Shown piece after piece: positions 31,676-42,600 of a stretch of DNA of 64,000 nucleotides. The translations under genes and the position numbers were made by a program. Origin of the DNA: Platycnemis pennipes (taxonomy: Eukaryota; Arthropoda; Insecta; Odonata; Platycnemididae); assembly GCA_933228895.1 (NCBI GenBank), contig OW121851.1:130309624-130373623 (forward strand), read 5' to 3'. The notes beneath the pieces were generated by a model that made no database searches, was not told where the DNA came from, and saw nothing but the letters and a program-made list of their open reading frames with translations. Position 1 is the first letter of the stretch. Every line of letters starts with the position of its first letter.

Positions 31676-32011
31676 TTGTGACACTACTAAGTCAATATTG
31701 TTTACCCTCTCGAGAGCGCATTCCAGAAAAAGCACATGAAAAACTCCATGAGCAAATTAAAGCTACGTTAAATTAATAATTCAATGCCGTATAACAGATC
31801 ACCCTTCTAGAAATTTCTACTAGCCATATAATCTTACTGGTGGAAAGACCCGCAAACTTCAAACCTTTGAACTCTATGAAAAAATCAAATTAAACCCTTT
31901 CTAGATTCGTTTCCTATCATAATACCGTATTTTATGGAGCTTAAATGATACGGAACGGTTATTAAATTACCCAAAATGTAGTAGGTGGATTCACTTGAAT
32001 TTTTCCGTTCT
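31676..32011. other. No supported gene
   Basis: AT-rich spacer before a LINE 3' end. Confidence 0.45.
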
Positions 32012-32256
32012 CATCATCATCATTAGACATCAGTCCTCAGATCGGTTTGACGCAGCTCTCCAATGAGTTTTTCTATCGGCTAACCTCTTCATATTTACGT
32101 ATTTATTCTCTTCCACATTCTTCATCACTTGTTCCATATATCTCGCACGAAGCCTTCCTTTGCCATTCTTCCCAACCACTTGTCCTTCAATGATTGCCTT
32201 CATCAGGCCATCGTGTCTTAAGATATAGCCGGTTAAGGTATCCTGTCTTCTTCTTA
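32012..32256 (-). mobile_element. RTE-like LINE 3' fragment (copy 3)
   Basis: On the plus strand it begins with (CAT)n and CAGTCCTCAGATCGGTTTGA, then matches the complement of the end of the 15.7 kb LINE (CAGGCCATCGTGTCTTAAGA). It stops abruptly at TTCTTAA, where a Harbinger-like end begins. Confidence 0.8.
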
Positions 32257-32823
32257 AGGCCTGGTTACACGTACGAGTTAATGTGCGAATTCATGTCTGT
32301 TTACATGTCTGAATAAATGAACGTTTGCGTGAACGAGATGCATGAATGAGTGGTTACACGGTACATTCGTTCGCACAAGTTTTGACACATTTTCACGGAA
32401 CGCAAGGCGATTAGTTTTTTTATTTTCTTTACAACGCGCAAATTTTAAAAGTGTAAACAGTATCATCAAATAGGAAGTAGACGGTACCCCCCCTGAAATT
32501 GCTTCCCTTTTCGTTGTTTTGTGTAGGACACCTGGTAGTAGAAAACGGAATATACCTATCCACTTGTTTCACTTGTGTGATTCGGTTTGTTTACGGTGTT
32601 TCTGCTTTTATTTTTGACCTCGCTTTCTTCGGACTTTGATTTTCACTCTCCTGATACTGACCCTGGCACCTCCTGGACTACCCGCTCTGATCGATTATTG
32701 ACCTCGAACCTTCGTTTGGCCCTACTCTCCCGTTATTGACCTTGGCATCACCTGGACTACGAACTCGGAAATAATTTTGAAACTCAAGTTTGGGAGTCGA
32801 TTTCAATTTAAGTCAGTGAAGAA

Positions 32824-34204
32824 CATGGATGCAGACGAGGTAGCGACTGCAGCTGTTGCAGTCATATCCATCATGATTGCGGCTGCAGCAATAATGAGTC
32901 ATCACAGTAGATGAGGGAGGAGGAGGAGATCCGTTTGGACCAGGGAATGGAATCGGAGGAGAGAGGAAGGTCGTGGGGTGTTGGACATGGTGCATCGTGA
33001 GCTAGCAGCTATAGACCGTGATGCTTTCAGAAATTTTTTGAGGATGACAGAGGAGCAATTTTTCGAGATTCTCAGCATGGTCAGAAACGATATAGAAAAG
33101 CAGGACACTGGAATGAGAGAGTCAATATCTCCTGAAAAAGGTAATGTCCTAAAGTTCGTGTTGGTGAAAAAGTAATGATTACTGAAATATTATGTCGTTG
33201 AACGTGGATTAAAGTAAAATTTATGGAATAAAATTAATGGTTCCAGGCTATCGCTAACCTTACGGTTCCTGGCTACCGGAGAGACTTATCGCTCCATGAT
33301 GTATTCCACTAGAATACAACACAGTACCATAGGGGGGATTATTCCAGAGGTCTGCGAAAGCATTTACCGGAATCTAAAAGGAAAATACCTCAAGGTAATT
33401 ATCTACTTATTTTTTTCCCTTATGGGCATGATAATTTGCACACAAGGTCACTTTCTACGAAGTGTAAATGTTTCAGGTACCACAAACACGTAAGGAGTGG
33501 GAGGATATCGCCCAAGAGTTCGACTCCCGTTGGAACTTCCCAATGGGTCTCGGTACAATGGACGGGAAGCACATAGCTTTCAGCCCACCGGCCAGCGCTG
33601 GATCTTTTTTTTTAATTGCAAAGGGAGTCACTCCATAGTACTGCTGGCAGTTGCTGATGCCAACTGTAAATTTATTTGTGCTGACGTCGACGTCAACGGG
33701 AGAGTTAGTGACGGTGGAGTGTTCCGCGAGAGTAAGTTGTCAACAGCAATTGCCCGGAACTCTCTCAACTTCCCACCCAATAAAAAACTGCCTAATGGAC
33801 AGGTGGAAGTGCCATTTGTGTTTGTGGCCGATGACGCCTTCCCTCTTACTACCCGCATTTTAAAGCCCTACCCGAGTAGAGACCTCAATGAAGAGAAGAG
33901 GATGTTTAATTATAGACTATCAAGGGCCAGGAGGGTAGTGGAGAATGCGTTCGGGGTTCTGAGCAACAGGTTTAGAGTTTTCCTGACCACAATTAATCTT
34001 AGCCCTGCGAAAGTTGATATAATTGTACTTGCATCAGTTTCCCTCCATAATTACCTCTGCGAGAAAAACGGTGCAATGTACACAGGAAACTCAGAGGATT
34101 GTTCATTGCTGGAATTACCGCAACAGGCTGGGAATAGACCAGCGAATTCTGCACTGACCGTAAGGGACGAGTTCAAGAGTTATTTCAGCACTAATCAATT
34201 ATAA
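32824..34204 (+). pseudogene. Harbinger transposase, nearly complete but frameshifted
   Basis: The N-terminal exon starts at 32824 (MDADEVATAAVAVISIM), breaks once, and continues with VHRELAAIDRDAFRNFLRM and MVRNDIEKQDTGMRESISPE. The next exon has LRFLATGETYRSMMYSTRIQ and ends at a donor after YLK. The catalytic exon opens after TTTCAG with VPQTRKEWEDIAQEF, reaches LGTMDGKHIAF (first Asp), and shifts frame at a run of nine T near 33608. It then has NCKGSHSIVLLAVADANCKF, GRVSDGGVFRES (second Asp), the loop YNYRLSRARRVVENAFG-type motif here reading FNYRLSRARRVVENAFG (Glu), and VRDEFKSYFS before the stop. All three acidic residues are kept; only indels disable it. Confidence 0.8.
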
Positions 34205-34283
34205 GACCTGAAAATAAATATTTTGAAATAAAATTTAAGGATTCATTCGTCATGGTCATAAAAGACCTTATTTATTTCAAACA

Positions 34284-35222
34284 TTATTTTTTTTCCTTCG
34301 CCTCATTCGCAATGTTGCGGAGCTTGCTGGTCACTAATTTGCCGAAGATTGTCTCTGTATCCTCCACAACCCCAATCCTCTGAGACAAATTGCCAAGGGC
34401 CTGCGAAGCGCTTTTCATGACGCTGGATGCGTCTTCCAAAGGGTTCACCTTCCTCTTCTTGCCCAATCCAGAAGGCCCAGGGGTTGGTGGCGTCTCACTG
34501 GCGCCCGCAAATGGTGGAGCACTGGCTGACCGCGCCTCTTCCTCCACGAAGACAATGTCCATGACGGAGGCGTCAAGGCTAATTGCACATTCCAACTCCC
34601 CGTCTTCGAAGACTGGAATGTCGTCCTCGATAGCTGGCCCTTCATATAGGAAAGATGACAACAATATGATATTCTACGCTTAATTACTGGCGCATTTGGA
34701 TTACCACCACTGTTAAACATCAATCAAGCGTAGGATGCGTTAACATACCTCTGCTACATCATCCATATTGCATATACTCGACCTCGGCGAAGTTTATACG
34801 TCAAGGAAGGTCATATCTTGGTAATAATAAAGAGCCGGTGTGTATATCTGAAATAATGAACATACCATTGTCACTTCATTTTTCTGTTTAGGTTTATGTG
34901 AAATAATAATAAATTTCATGTTATGTATTTACCGTGTCAACCCCTGCCCCACTCTTTTTGGACTTGGCCACCTTCCTCTTCTCGGAAAGGTAGTTTGTCC
35001 TCATAGAGTACCACTTTTTTTTAAATATCAATTTCGGTGGTGCCAGGTCTGCAATAGAATAAGAAATGAAATTGTTCTCCATGAAATGAGTCTTTCACTT
35101 AAATAACTTCACAGTAAATGTATTAGTACAATGCATACAGAGAAGGATACAATAAAAACACTTATCATTCCTACCTTATCGGCTTTATTTCCTCCGCTAT
35201 CTCCCGCATCCCTATCAATGTA
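34284..35222 (-). pseudogene. MADF-BESS partner gene of Harbinger element 2
   Basis: Spliced minus-strand gene with exons at about 35175-35222 (GMREIAEEIKPI), 34933-35048 (DLAPPKLIFKKKWYSMRTNY, ending SGAGVDT), 34749-34847 (IYTPALYYYQDMTFLDV, then a TAA) and 34284-34639 (acidic middle, GLGKKRKVNPLED basic patch, ALGNLSQRI and TIFGKLVTSKLRNIANEA near the end). Each exon has plausible splice sites (for example CTATTGCAG and ACG/GTAAAT). The first three make a MADF DNA-binding domain, and the last carries a nuclear-localisation-like patch and a BESS-like helix. The start of the domain is missing and one stop follows MTFLDV. It is convergent with the transposase, the arrangement expected for two-gene Harbinger elements. 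Confidence 0.7.
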
Positions 35223-35230
35223 CCGATACA

Positions 35231-35524
35231 AATTTTAACGAAATAACTTTATTATTATTATAATTAGAATTATACTATTAAAATGTGGTTGGAGGTTCAT
35301 CCATACGGTTTGAAATCTGTGACGTGAGCAAGTGTGGAAATAATTTTTTGCGAACACCTTTACAATTGTTTATCTTTTATAATTCAGCTGGGAGGTTGAT
35401 ATATAGACGCATGAAGCTATGGTAAAAGCACAGCCCAATACCATTCAAACCCATCCGTGAACACTGGGGTGAAGTCGTGAGTTTCGGAGGTGTGCCTTGG
35501 AGTTCCAAAAAAGAAATGCTAACA
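35231..35524. other. No supported gene
   Basis: AT-rich. I searched for the missing Harbinger end (complement of AGGCCTGGTTACACG) and did not see it. Confidence 0.4.
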
Positions 35525-35770
35525 CTTGGCCGCAGCGGTCAAGGCCTTACTCATTTTAGTCGGATTGGTACCAACGGCCATCCACGTTAACATCCAGGGC
35601 TGGCGACTGGAGTACTCAGACAGAGGACCCACAAGACTGTCCGGACTAATCCCTCACTGATTACAGGTTTGTTTTCAGGCTTGTCTCCTAGCCTTTCCAG
35701 TCAAGTACAGATACTGCTGGATTATTCACCATCCCTCAACCCGCAGGGGTGTGGTAGAGTAGAGTACTCA
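35525..35770 (-). mobile_element. 5'-region fragment of the I-like LINE
   Basis: On the minus strand, CCGGACAGTCTTGTGGGT and, before it, GACAAGCCTGAAAACAAACC match 59.56-59.66 kb (CCGGACAGTCTTGTGGGT; AAACCCTGAAATCAAACCC). The fragment is diverged and has no coding part. Confidence 0.55.
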
Positions 35771-37300
35771 GAAGATGTAAATGAATGATACTCAAATTTT
35801 GTACTCGCGTAACCATGTGTATTAGAACAGTAGAATAAGTTAACGGTTCACTAACATTAATTGTCAAGATGTACCTTCAGCATGGAAGTCAAGGAAAATA
35901 CGTTGATTGGAAACATTAAGTGTACCCAAATTATTTGATTCTATGATGCCAAAATATTAACACCAGACGGTCAGGCTGTGATCAAAAGTGACAATAACGT
36001 GTTGAAATTAGTACTTTGGTGAAAATTTTACTTTTTTACTCTGGTTTCTGTGGCAAAGCGTCAATGTAATATTGACGATTGGCTACCATAATTGGCATGC
36101 ACCCCCATACGGGAGGTGGGTGGTTACGCGTCCCAGCACAGGGGAAAGAAAGATCAACAATAGGAGAGAGGGAGGTGGGGAAGAGCGTCGGTGGAGGCGG
36201 GAGGGGACAAGAATGGGAGGAAGAGAAAACAAGAAGGGGATAGTGAAGGAAGAATAAGGTGTGAGCTTGAGACGGAGTGGAGTACTGAGGCCAAGGTGAA
36301 AAAAAAGGGAAGAGAAGAAGTATTGGACGCAGAGTGAAACATTCGTGAAGAAAGGGAAACTGGCCAGTGGTGGCTGTCGGCTGTCTCGGGGGGACAGAAT
36401 CGCGCAGGTATTCCAGTCCTGATAAGTGGTGTAATGAATTGTATTTAAAATATACAATCAACATACATTAGGCTTAAATTAAGAGTATTGATTGACTATA
36501 TGAGTGAATAAGTATATATCAATATTGTATGTAAACGTACCCTATCCCTGCACTTCAGCCCAAGATTAATCACACCTGAGCAGCCGGCGCAACTACAGGG
36601 AAGGGTAAAATGGGATGCGGAGTGAACAGGGAAGACAGGCTACACTTCAAAACGAAATCCTTCGTCATCATCTCCGGCAGGATGGACTCGTGTCACATTT
36701 CGGGATTTCCGTCAGCGCAACATAAGAAAGCGTGCAACTCGTATGGAGGGACTGGAGTGATCGCCATCTCATACTGCTCTAGAGGTTGTGCGGAACAATT
36801 CGCAGCCTCCTCATTCCCCTGCAGTCCACCCCTCCCTCCCACCCCCCTCGCCCTATCTCGATTCCCCCTCCCCCAGCACGCCTCTCCCCCGCCTCTCCTC
36901 GGGCTTTTCTTTTTCACTCTTCTTTCCTCGTTCCTCCTCCTCATTCCCGGGCTGAACGGGAGGCGACCGTGGACAAATTTCATTAACTCACCGTTTTGTG
37001 CTTCGAGGGGAGAGAAAGGATAAAAGGAAGAGAGAGAGAGAGAGCATTTGTAACATTAATTAGAATTTTTCAAACTGCCTCTTTCGGCACAGACATAAAA
37101 GCGCATGACCACCCTCCCTGCACATCACCCACTTCAGTCGCCCCCAACCCCCTTCACCAATCCACCTCACCCTTTCCTTCCCCGTCAATAGGTTGACGAC
37201 TCAAGGAAATTCGCCTTCATCCCAATGCTGGAGTTCAAGCGTTTCAAGTGAACGTAGCGGTAGTTGAATGTTTAAGCTGCGTCCAAAACTGGCACCGTTG
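35771..37300. other. Compositionally biased region, no confirmed gene
   Basis: A purine-rich plus-strand block at about 36140-36350, a C/T-rich block at 36825-36955 and a (GA)n run near 37030-37050 stand out. A 137-codon plus-strand frame at 36610-37023 includes RMDSCHISGFPSAQHKKACN and then Pro-rich low-complexity sequence; I do not recognise it. GC content is raised, as in the candidate exons of the first 12 kb and the 20.0-20.4 kb segment, so a promoter or first exon is possible but unproven. Confidence 0.35.
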
Positions 37301-37321
37301 GTAATAATAGTATTTGTTTTT

Positions 37322-38030
37322 GAGGGTGCGTCGACATTGAGGGTCATTTTGCGCCACTACTACATTTGTTATAGCGAAAAATACATTGGCATAAACTTTT
37401 TACTTCATTACCTATCAAGAAAGAGATGAAGGAAAGGAAATCATCCTTTTTGTTATAAGCAAATATATGACATTAAATAGCATATTCTGTTAAAGATACC
37501 AGTTTATTTTTAAAACTTTAAAAATTTTTGACGTTCTCTACTTCGTCGCGTAGCACTTCTCTTAGGTTTCCACGCATATTAAGAATTACAAGCACGGCCC
37601 GATACTTAGCATACTCCGTTAAGATGTGTTTCACACTAGGAGGGAGTCGCGGGCACCACACCGGGGTTGTATTTTCTCTTCTGAAAATTAATACGAGTGT
37701 GTGAGGGCACAATGCCCTATCCAGAGCCTAGTGATGGCGTCCTCTTCACCACGAGAAATCCTTGTGGACGTGTGGCACTCAGGTGTGACGGGCTTAATTG
37801 AACTGAATTCATTTCTTCTAATACTTTCCCGTGCATCCTCTACTCCTTCATACTGAAGATGTAGTAGACAGACCTAGAACTTTATTGGCTTCTAAGTCAG
37901 CCTTCTCATTGCCAGGAAGGCAAACATGTCCAGGTATCCATACGAAGGATACTCTTACTCTCTGCTTTTCAAGACGGAGTAGCGGTGATTGTATCTCTTG
38001 GACTATTGGATGAACTGGGAGGTATTTAGA
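37322..38030 (-). mobile_element. I-like LINE 3' fragment (copy B)
   Basis: The minus-strand end reads RLPPSVKHILTEYAKYR and LNMRGNLREVLRDE. Further upstream, in decayed frames, it resembles the RNase H and zinc-knuckle region seen at 39.2-39.8 kb. The terminal block GACCCTCAATGTCGACGCACC-type sequence at 37325-37350 matches the family 3' end. Confidence 0.65.
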
Positions 38031-38999
38031 AATTGAAAGCAGAGCACTTAAAGAGAATATAATGAATGAATCATTACGGCGCTTAATATTTTTTAGCGAA
38101 ATGAAAGCACCGTTTGTAGCCCAACGAAATACAATATTTATGTTCCTTCAACACTCCTTTAACACGTGCGTAACAATGACAGGAGAGGACGTCATATCAA
38201 TGCATATTTCTTACCGATACGAAGGCACAAACCCCAGCGTTCGACGGACGACGACCATCTCTTCCCGGCTTACCCCATGGTGGAAGCGGACCATGTGAAA
38301 TTAATGGAAAGGCTAGGTATATAAAAAGCCTCTACACCCTAATTCCAGAAAAGTAAGTACGAAATAAACTTTCCGCACTTTAGGACACTCCAGGTCTGGA
38401 GTAAATTTGACATACTTTACACTCAAGTCAATTTGTTTTTAACGAGCAGTACTTCAGCCTCAATATGTTTCTGCCCGATATTACTTCTAATGAATAATTA
38501 ATTAAAACATTCGACTCCCTCTTTTCGTCATTAATTCCTAGGTAGCTCCCTGGGCATGTTATGCATTCAAAATACTGTATTAGATTTCATTCCACTGACC
38601 GCAAAGGTTTACCACATATCCATAGAGTATAGTTATCCCTACCCATTACTCATTCGTAGCCAGTAATTATTATCACCATATTATTGCATTCACGCAATTG
38701 GAGATGATTCAAATACACGCAACAGAGAAAAAATAATGTATGCGCGACTGAATTATTCGCCGAAGTCAAAAAAAATATTTTCTTCCCACATTAGTATTGT
38801 CCCCTAAAAATTCGACACACACAAGGACGCTAAAAACATTTTAGTAATTTGAAAAAGAACTAAACATAAGAAAAAGAAAAGGTCGCAGCTGAAGAGGTTC
38901 TGGAAAATTTTTCCACCAAAATGTTCCTTTTGAGAGTTCAGCAGCGGTTTGCGAACTAATTTCTACTGAACGTTCCCTGAAGTATAGTAGTAGGGTGTA
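38031..38999. other. No supported gene
   Basis: AT-rich; a 78-codon frame at 38062-38298 has no family motif. Confidence 0.4.
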
Positions 39000-40305
39000 A
39001 GGGTGCGTCGACGGCTGAGGTCATTTTGCACCGCTTGCTAACCTGTTTTTTTCTATTTTACCTTAAACTTTGCCTTTCAGGAAAGAAACAACATTTTATA
39101 TATAAGATGTAGACAATGGAATCGCGACATTAGGCGAAAAAAAAATTTTTTTGCCTTTTTTCAAATGGGGATTATATTTTACTGATAAGGTTAATGCTAT
39201 ATGAAAAAACTTAAGACTTTATTTATGCTTACCGATTAATCCCCAAGAATCCGACCTAGGTCTCCCCGGATGTCTAGCCTTTCACTTGCAGTCCGATACA
39301 CTGTACACTCCGTCAGGATATGCCTTACGGTCAGGGGAGAATCGCACTCATCAGACTTAGGTTGGATATTTTCGTTTAAAAACAGGTACCAGTGCGTTAG
39401 GGCACAATGCCCTATTCTCAACCTTGTGATGGCCACCTCCAACCTGCGAAAATTCCTGACGGAAGTGGGCCACGCTAACACATCAGAGTTGATTGCATGG
39501 AGTTTGTTGCTAGTTATGCTTCTTACGACTTTTCCAGTGTTAGGCTCCTTAATGTAGACCGAAGGTCCTCTGCGGTAACAAGCGGTAGAATCTCGCTCGG
39601 ACTGCTCAATGAGTCTTTAGCCGCGGAATCAGCTATCTCATTTCCGCTGATGCAAAATGCCCCGGTACCCACACAAAGGCTAAAGAAACCCCCTATTTTG
39701 GATAAGGATAGGATACTGGATTCTATATCCTGATGGGGTGGGTAGGGGAGTAACAGGACATGGACTGAAGGGCGCTATAGGAGTCAGAGTAATTTAGAAA
39801 TGAGGCATGGTTGAGTTTGATTTTTCCTAGGGCTAACTTGATGGCAGTGAGTTCCGCAGTGATTACAGAGCAGTATGGGTGATTTTTGGCTTGGATGACT
39901 CTATGATACGTGGAAACGATGTCGCGCCCCTCATGTGGCCATTGGGGTGTGTGTCTGGCAGGATGAAACCACTCTCAGCGAAGAAATTACTTGGCCGTAC
40001 GCTCAGCGGTTTTGTTTCCCCTATATTCTGATTAAAAACTTCTAAGAATCTGGGTTTAAAAATTGTGTTAAAACATGGGTGTTCGGTCATCGTCGGATCT
40101 TGGCGGTGTAATTGCACATAAGGATGTGCCTGCGGGTAAATAGCGATGGTTCTCCAGAGTCGGCGTAAATCTCATCACCGGGTTCTGAATGCACCGGTGT
40201 CAAGCTGCAGACCTATATTGTGCAGTTATTAACGGTTTTATTTTAGGACTCACGGGCGGACGAGTACACCAAAGAGGCGTAGTCCAGTTTGATCTCACCA
40301 AGGTT
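39000..40305 (-). mobile_element. I-like LINE, 5'-truncated, with RNase H domain (copy C)
   Basis: Reading the minus strand from 40305: a reverse transcriptase end (LGEIKLDY-type block), then CFNTIFKPRFLEVFNQNIGE and SGFILPDTHPNGHMRG. Next is an RNase H segment with ITAELTAIKLALGKIKLNHA, YSDSYSALQSMS and GTGAFCISGNEIADSAAKDS, and finally RLRIGHCALTHWYLFLNE and SPLTVRHILTECTVYRTASE with the Cys/His spacing of the C-terminal knuckle. It ends GDLGRILGD, about 240 bases from the 3' end block (GACCTCAGCCGTCGACGCACC-like). The stops and shifts show decay. RNase H would remove the RNA strand after target-primed synthesis. The same family is at 59.5-61.0 kb on the other strand. Confidence 0.75.
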
Positions 40306-40572
40306 CTATATACGAGGGTAGTTTCATAAGTCTTGTTTCATAAGTGACTTTTTGAATAAAATATATTTTTTTCGGCAAATAAGCCTTTTATTTCTCAGCA
40401 TAGTCTCCGTTTAGCTCTATACATTTGGTCCAGCGTTTTTCCAATTTTTTTATTCCTTCCAAATAATAGGTTTCCTCATAGCCCTCAAAATAGGGGTTTA
40501 TTTCACTGATGACCTCTTCATTCGACCCAAATCTCTCACCGCCCAGCCATTTCTTCAGGTTTGGAGTTAATT
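40306..40572 (-). mobile_element. mariner transposase 3' end and terminal repeat
   Basis: On the minus strand LKKWLGGERFGSNEEVISEI, NPYFEGYEETYYLEGIKKLE and KRWTKCIELNGDYAEK with a stop are the C-terminal end of a mariner-family transposase. It is followed by a short 3' region and, at the left, a terminal-repeat-like TACGAGGGTAGTTTCATAAGT. The rest of the element is missing. It is sandwiched between two copies of the I-like LINE. Confidence 0.85.
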
Positions 40573-40586
40573 TGTTAGTTAATGTT

Positions 40587-40925
40587 TATGGTGCTTCGAC
40601 ATCCAGGGTCATTCAGCACCGTAGTCTGCTTATATTCGTCTGTTGAATACAATAAAAGATTATAATTATCATAATAAACCCTCATAATATGCAGACCTAT
40701 TTACCACACAAGGAAGCGCTCTGTTTTTCAAATGCCCATATCCATAACTTGTCATTGGCCGTTAAATTAGATGGTAAAGGCCTACTGCTTTCAAAAAAGA
40801 TAACACTCCGTTCAAATTAGTCAGGTTGTCGTAAAGAATTGATGCCAAGTCTATTAATTTGTATTTTATTCTAAGATCTGCGAACTTGGACATTCCGTCA
40901 AGATGTGCTTAACGCTAGTTGGGGT
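40587..40925 (-). mobile_element. I-like LINE 3' fragment (copy D)
   Basis: The minus strand has SVKHILTECPSS and a decayed tail resembling the 5.2 kb copy, ending in the family 3' block (TGACCCTGGATGTCGAAGCACC-like). It is truncated just upstream of the ILTEC motif. Confidence 0.6.
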
Positions 40926-41137
40926 CTGTTTTGACTCCAGTTCATAGAAAAAGTTGAATAACTTATTAATTTTTATAGTTTCATGCATCATATTTTAGGA
41001 ATTCTCCAATAAAACACTTTTGCATAGACTCCATTTTTCATTTTTTTTTAATTCCCACAATAGGTAATCCTTAAAAAATAATTTCTTACCTGAGGTCAAT
41101 TTTGACCCCAGGTAGGGTATTTGGAACTATAATTTGC

Positions 41138-41617
41138 CAGGGGGGTTATTTTGTAATCTCACCTTTTTAATGACTCTTTGCGGGAAGGCGGGAGATCCGT
41201 TTCGCTCTCTTAATGATCGGCTCACGAACGGTTCGTGAATTGTCGAAGCTTCTGTCGGTAACGCTATCCATTACCGTTGAGCAAATTCCAAAAATACAAT
41301 TTAAAATCGTTTGAATCTTTCTAGCTCTTGCTTTTTTCCCAACTCAAGCTTCAAGTGGAAACGATGGTGGCTCCATTTCACGTTCTTTATGAAGATGAGA
41401 TGGGAACTAATGGCAGGCGGAGATGATGAAACGGATCAAGAGTCGAAAGATACGGATAAGAGCGGATGAATCGTCTAAAAGACCAGCACATGACCGGCAG
41501 TTCACCGCTTGAGATCCGAAGATGGTCACGCCGCCTGGGTGGCGGAGTTTAACTACGAAAAAGTGACATTTTATGACGTATTCTCACTAAAGTGAGATTT
41601 CAAAATAACCACCCCAG
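41138..41617. mobile_element. 480-bp MITE with ~25-bp terminal repeats
   Basis: Left end CAGGGGGGTTATTTTGTAAT plus CTCAC; right end the complement of CTGGGGTGGTTATTTTGAAA plus TCTCAC. It has no coding capacity. I could not settle a target duplication, so the superfamily is open. Confidence 0.65.
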
Positions 41618-42199
41618 AACGTACTTCAATAATAGGTGACGAATTTTCATCATCTTTCAGAAATAATTGAATGAAAAATAGCTTCTGTCAATGATATGCC
41701 ATGAAAGGAAAGAATATTAGCTCAGAAACTGAGTAATATACTGAGTGCTAAAATTATTAGAAGAATAGGAGATCTAGAGCTATGGATGTATTTCCCTCGT
41801 ATGTGACACCAAGTTAGATATTACGGTAATATACACCGTCGTATCAAAAAAAACTATATTTCAACTTAGTGAAACAAATAGAGGCTAAGCTATTCAAATG
41901 CAAAATCTATTATATCAGCAGTTTCCAAATGGGTGAACTTGGAGACTAACGCATAAGCAGTCGATCACATTCAACTCACCCCATCACATAACAGAAGATG
42001 AATACTGCTAAGTGATTGCTAGCGTACTATGATTTCAACTTGCTCTGCAGTTTCTAATGCAACTATTATCTGCGCAGAGCTGATTCATCCTCAACAGCGT
42101 GTTTCCTTTGTAATCAGCAACATTCAACGTTTTCTCTAAGCACATTTTGACTTCATACTTATTGTCCTCTGTAACGAGCTCAGTTGATATAGAGATTTA
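41618..42199. other. No supported gene
   Basis: AT-rich spacer. Confidence 0.45.
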
Positions 42200-42600
42200 G
42201 GCCCGTATTCATAGTCGTTTTCGCAGGGGAGACATGGGTCTCTCCTGGCCCGAGGACACCTGGGGGTTCCCTTCACTACGCGATTCATAAACCACACCTA
42301 GGTAAGATCTAGACCCCAATTCTGTAAAGTCGAATTCGAGATTCCGACGTCACAACTATACCCATATATGGAAAAATTGGTAGTACAAACCGTGCTCCCT
42401 TGATGGCGCAATGGTTCAAGGCGACGGAATCGGATAATTTCGTTCATAATCCGTCGCCAAATATTTTTTGGCGAGCAGGCGCTGCTATCGCGGTGGGAAC
42501 CTATAGAAGCTTCGATTGTAGCAGACGACTTGTTGATATTTATCGCGCGGGATACAAGGTGAGAATACATCTAATTCTATCTATGATTTAATCTTTCATG
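42200..42600 (+). repeat. Harbinger-like terminal sequence and an exon-like segment
   Basis: GGCCCGTATTCATAGTC follows TTA at 42197-42199; the same 17 bases follow TAA at 60984, where a Harbinger element starts. A plus-strand open segment at about 42400-42560 (MMAQWFKATESDNFVHN, WRAGAAIAVGTYRSFDCSRR) ends at a donor AAG/GTGAGA. I do not recognise it. It may be a first exon of the element or a piece of something older. Confidence 0.4.

Larger units (their letters stand above)
32257..35230. mobile_element. Harbinger element 2, right end not found
   Basis: The left border AGGCCTGGTTACACG follows TTA inside an RTE fragment, resembling the AGGCCGCTTTACACG end of the MITE at 10.6 kb. The element holds a plus-strand transposase and a convergent minus-strand MADF-BESS gene whose stop codons lie about 80 bases apart. 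I could not find the opposite terminal repeat, and the first MADF exon lacks its beginning, so the right side is probably deleted. Confidence 0.6.

Noticed and set aside
32257..35230. A matched right terminal repeat for Harbinger element 2
   Set aside because: I looked for the complement of AGGCCTGGTTACACG up to about 36 kb and did not see it, so the right border is left open.
36610..37023. 137-codon plus-strand frame as a confirmed gene
   Set aside because: The second half is C/T-rich low complexity and no domain is visible; kept only as a remark in the region entry.
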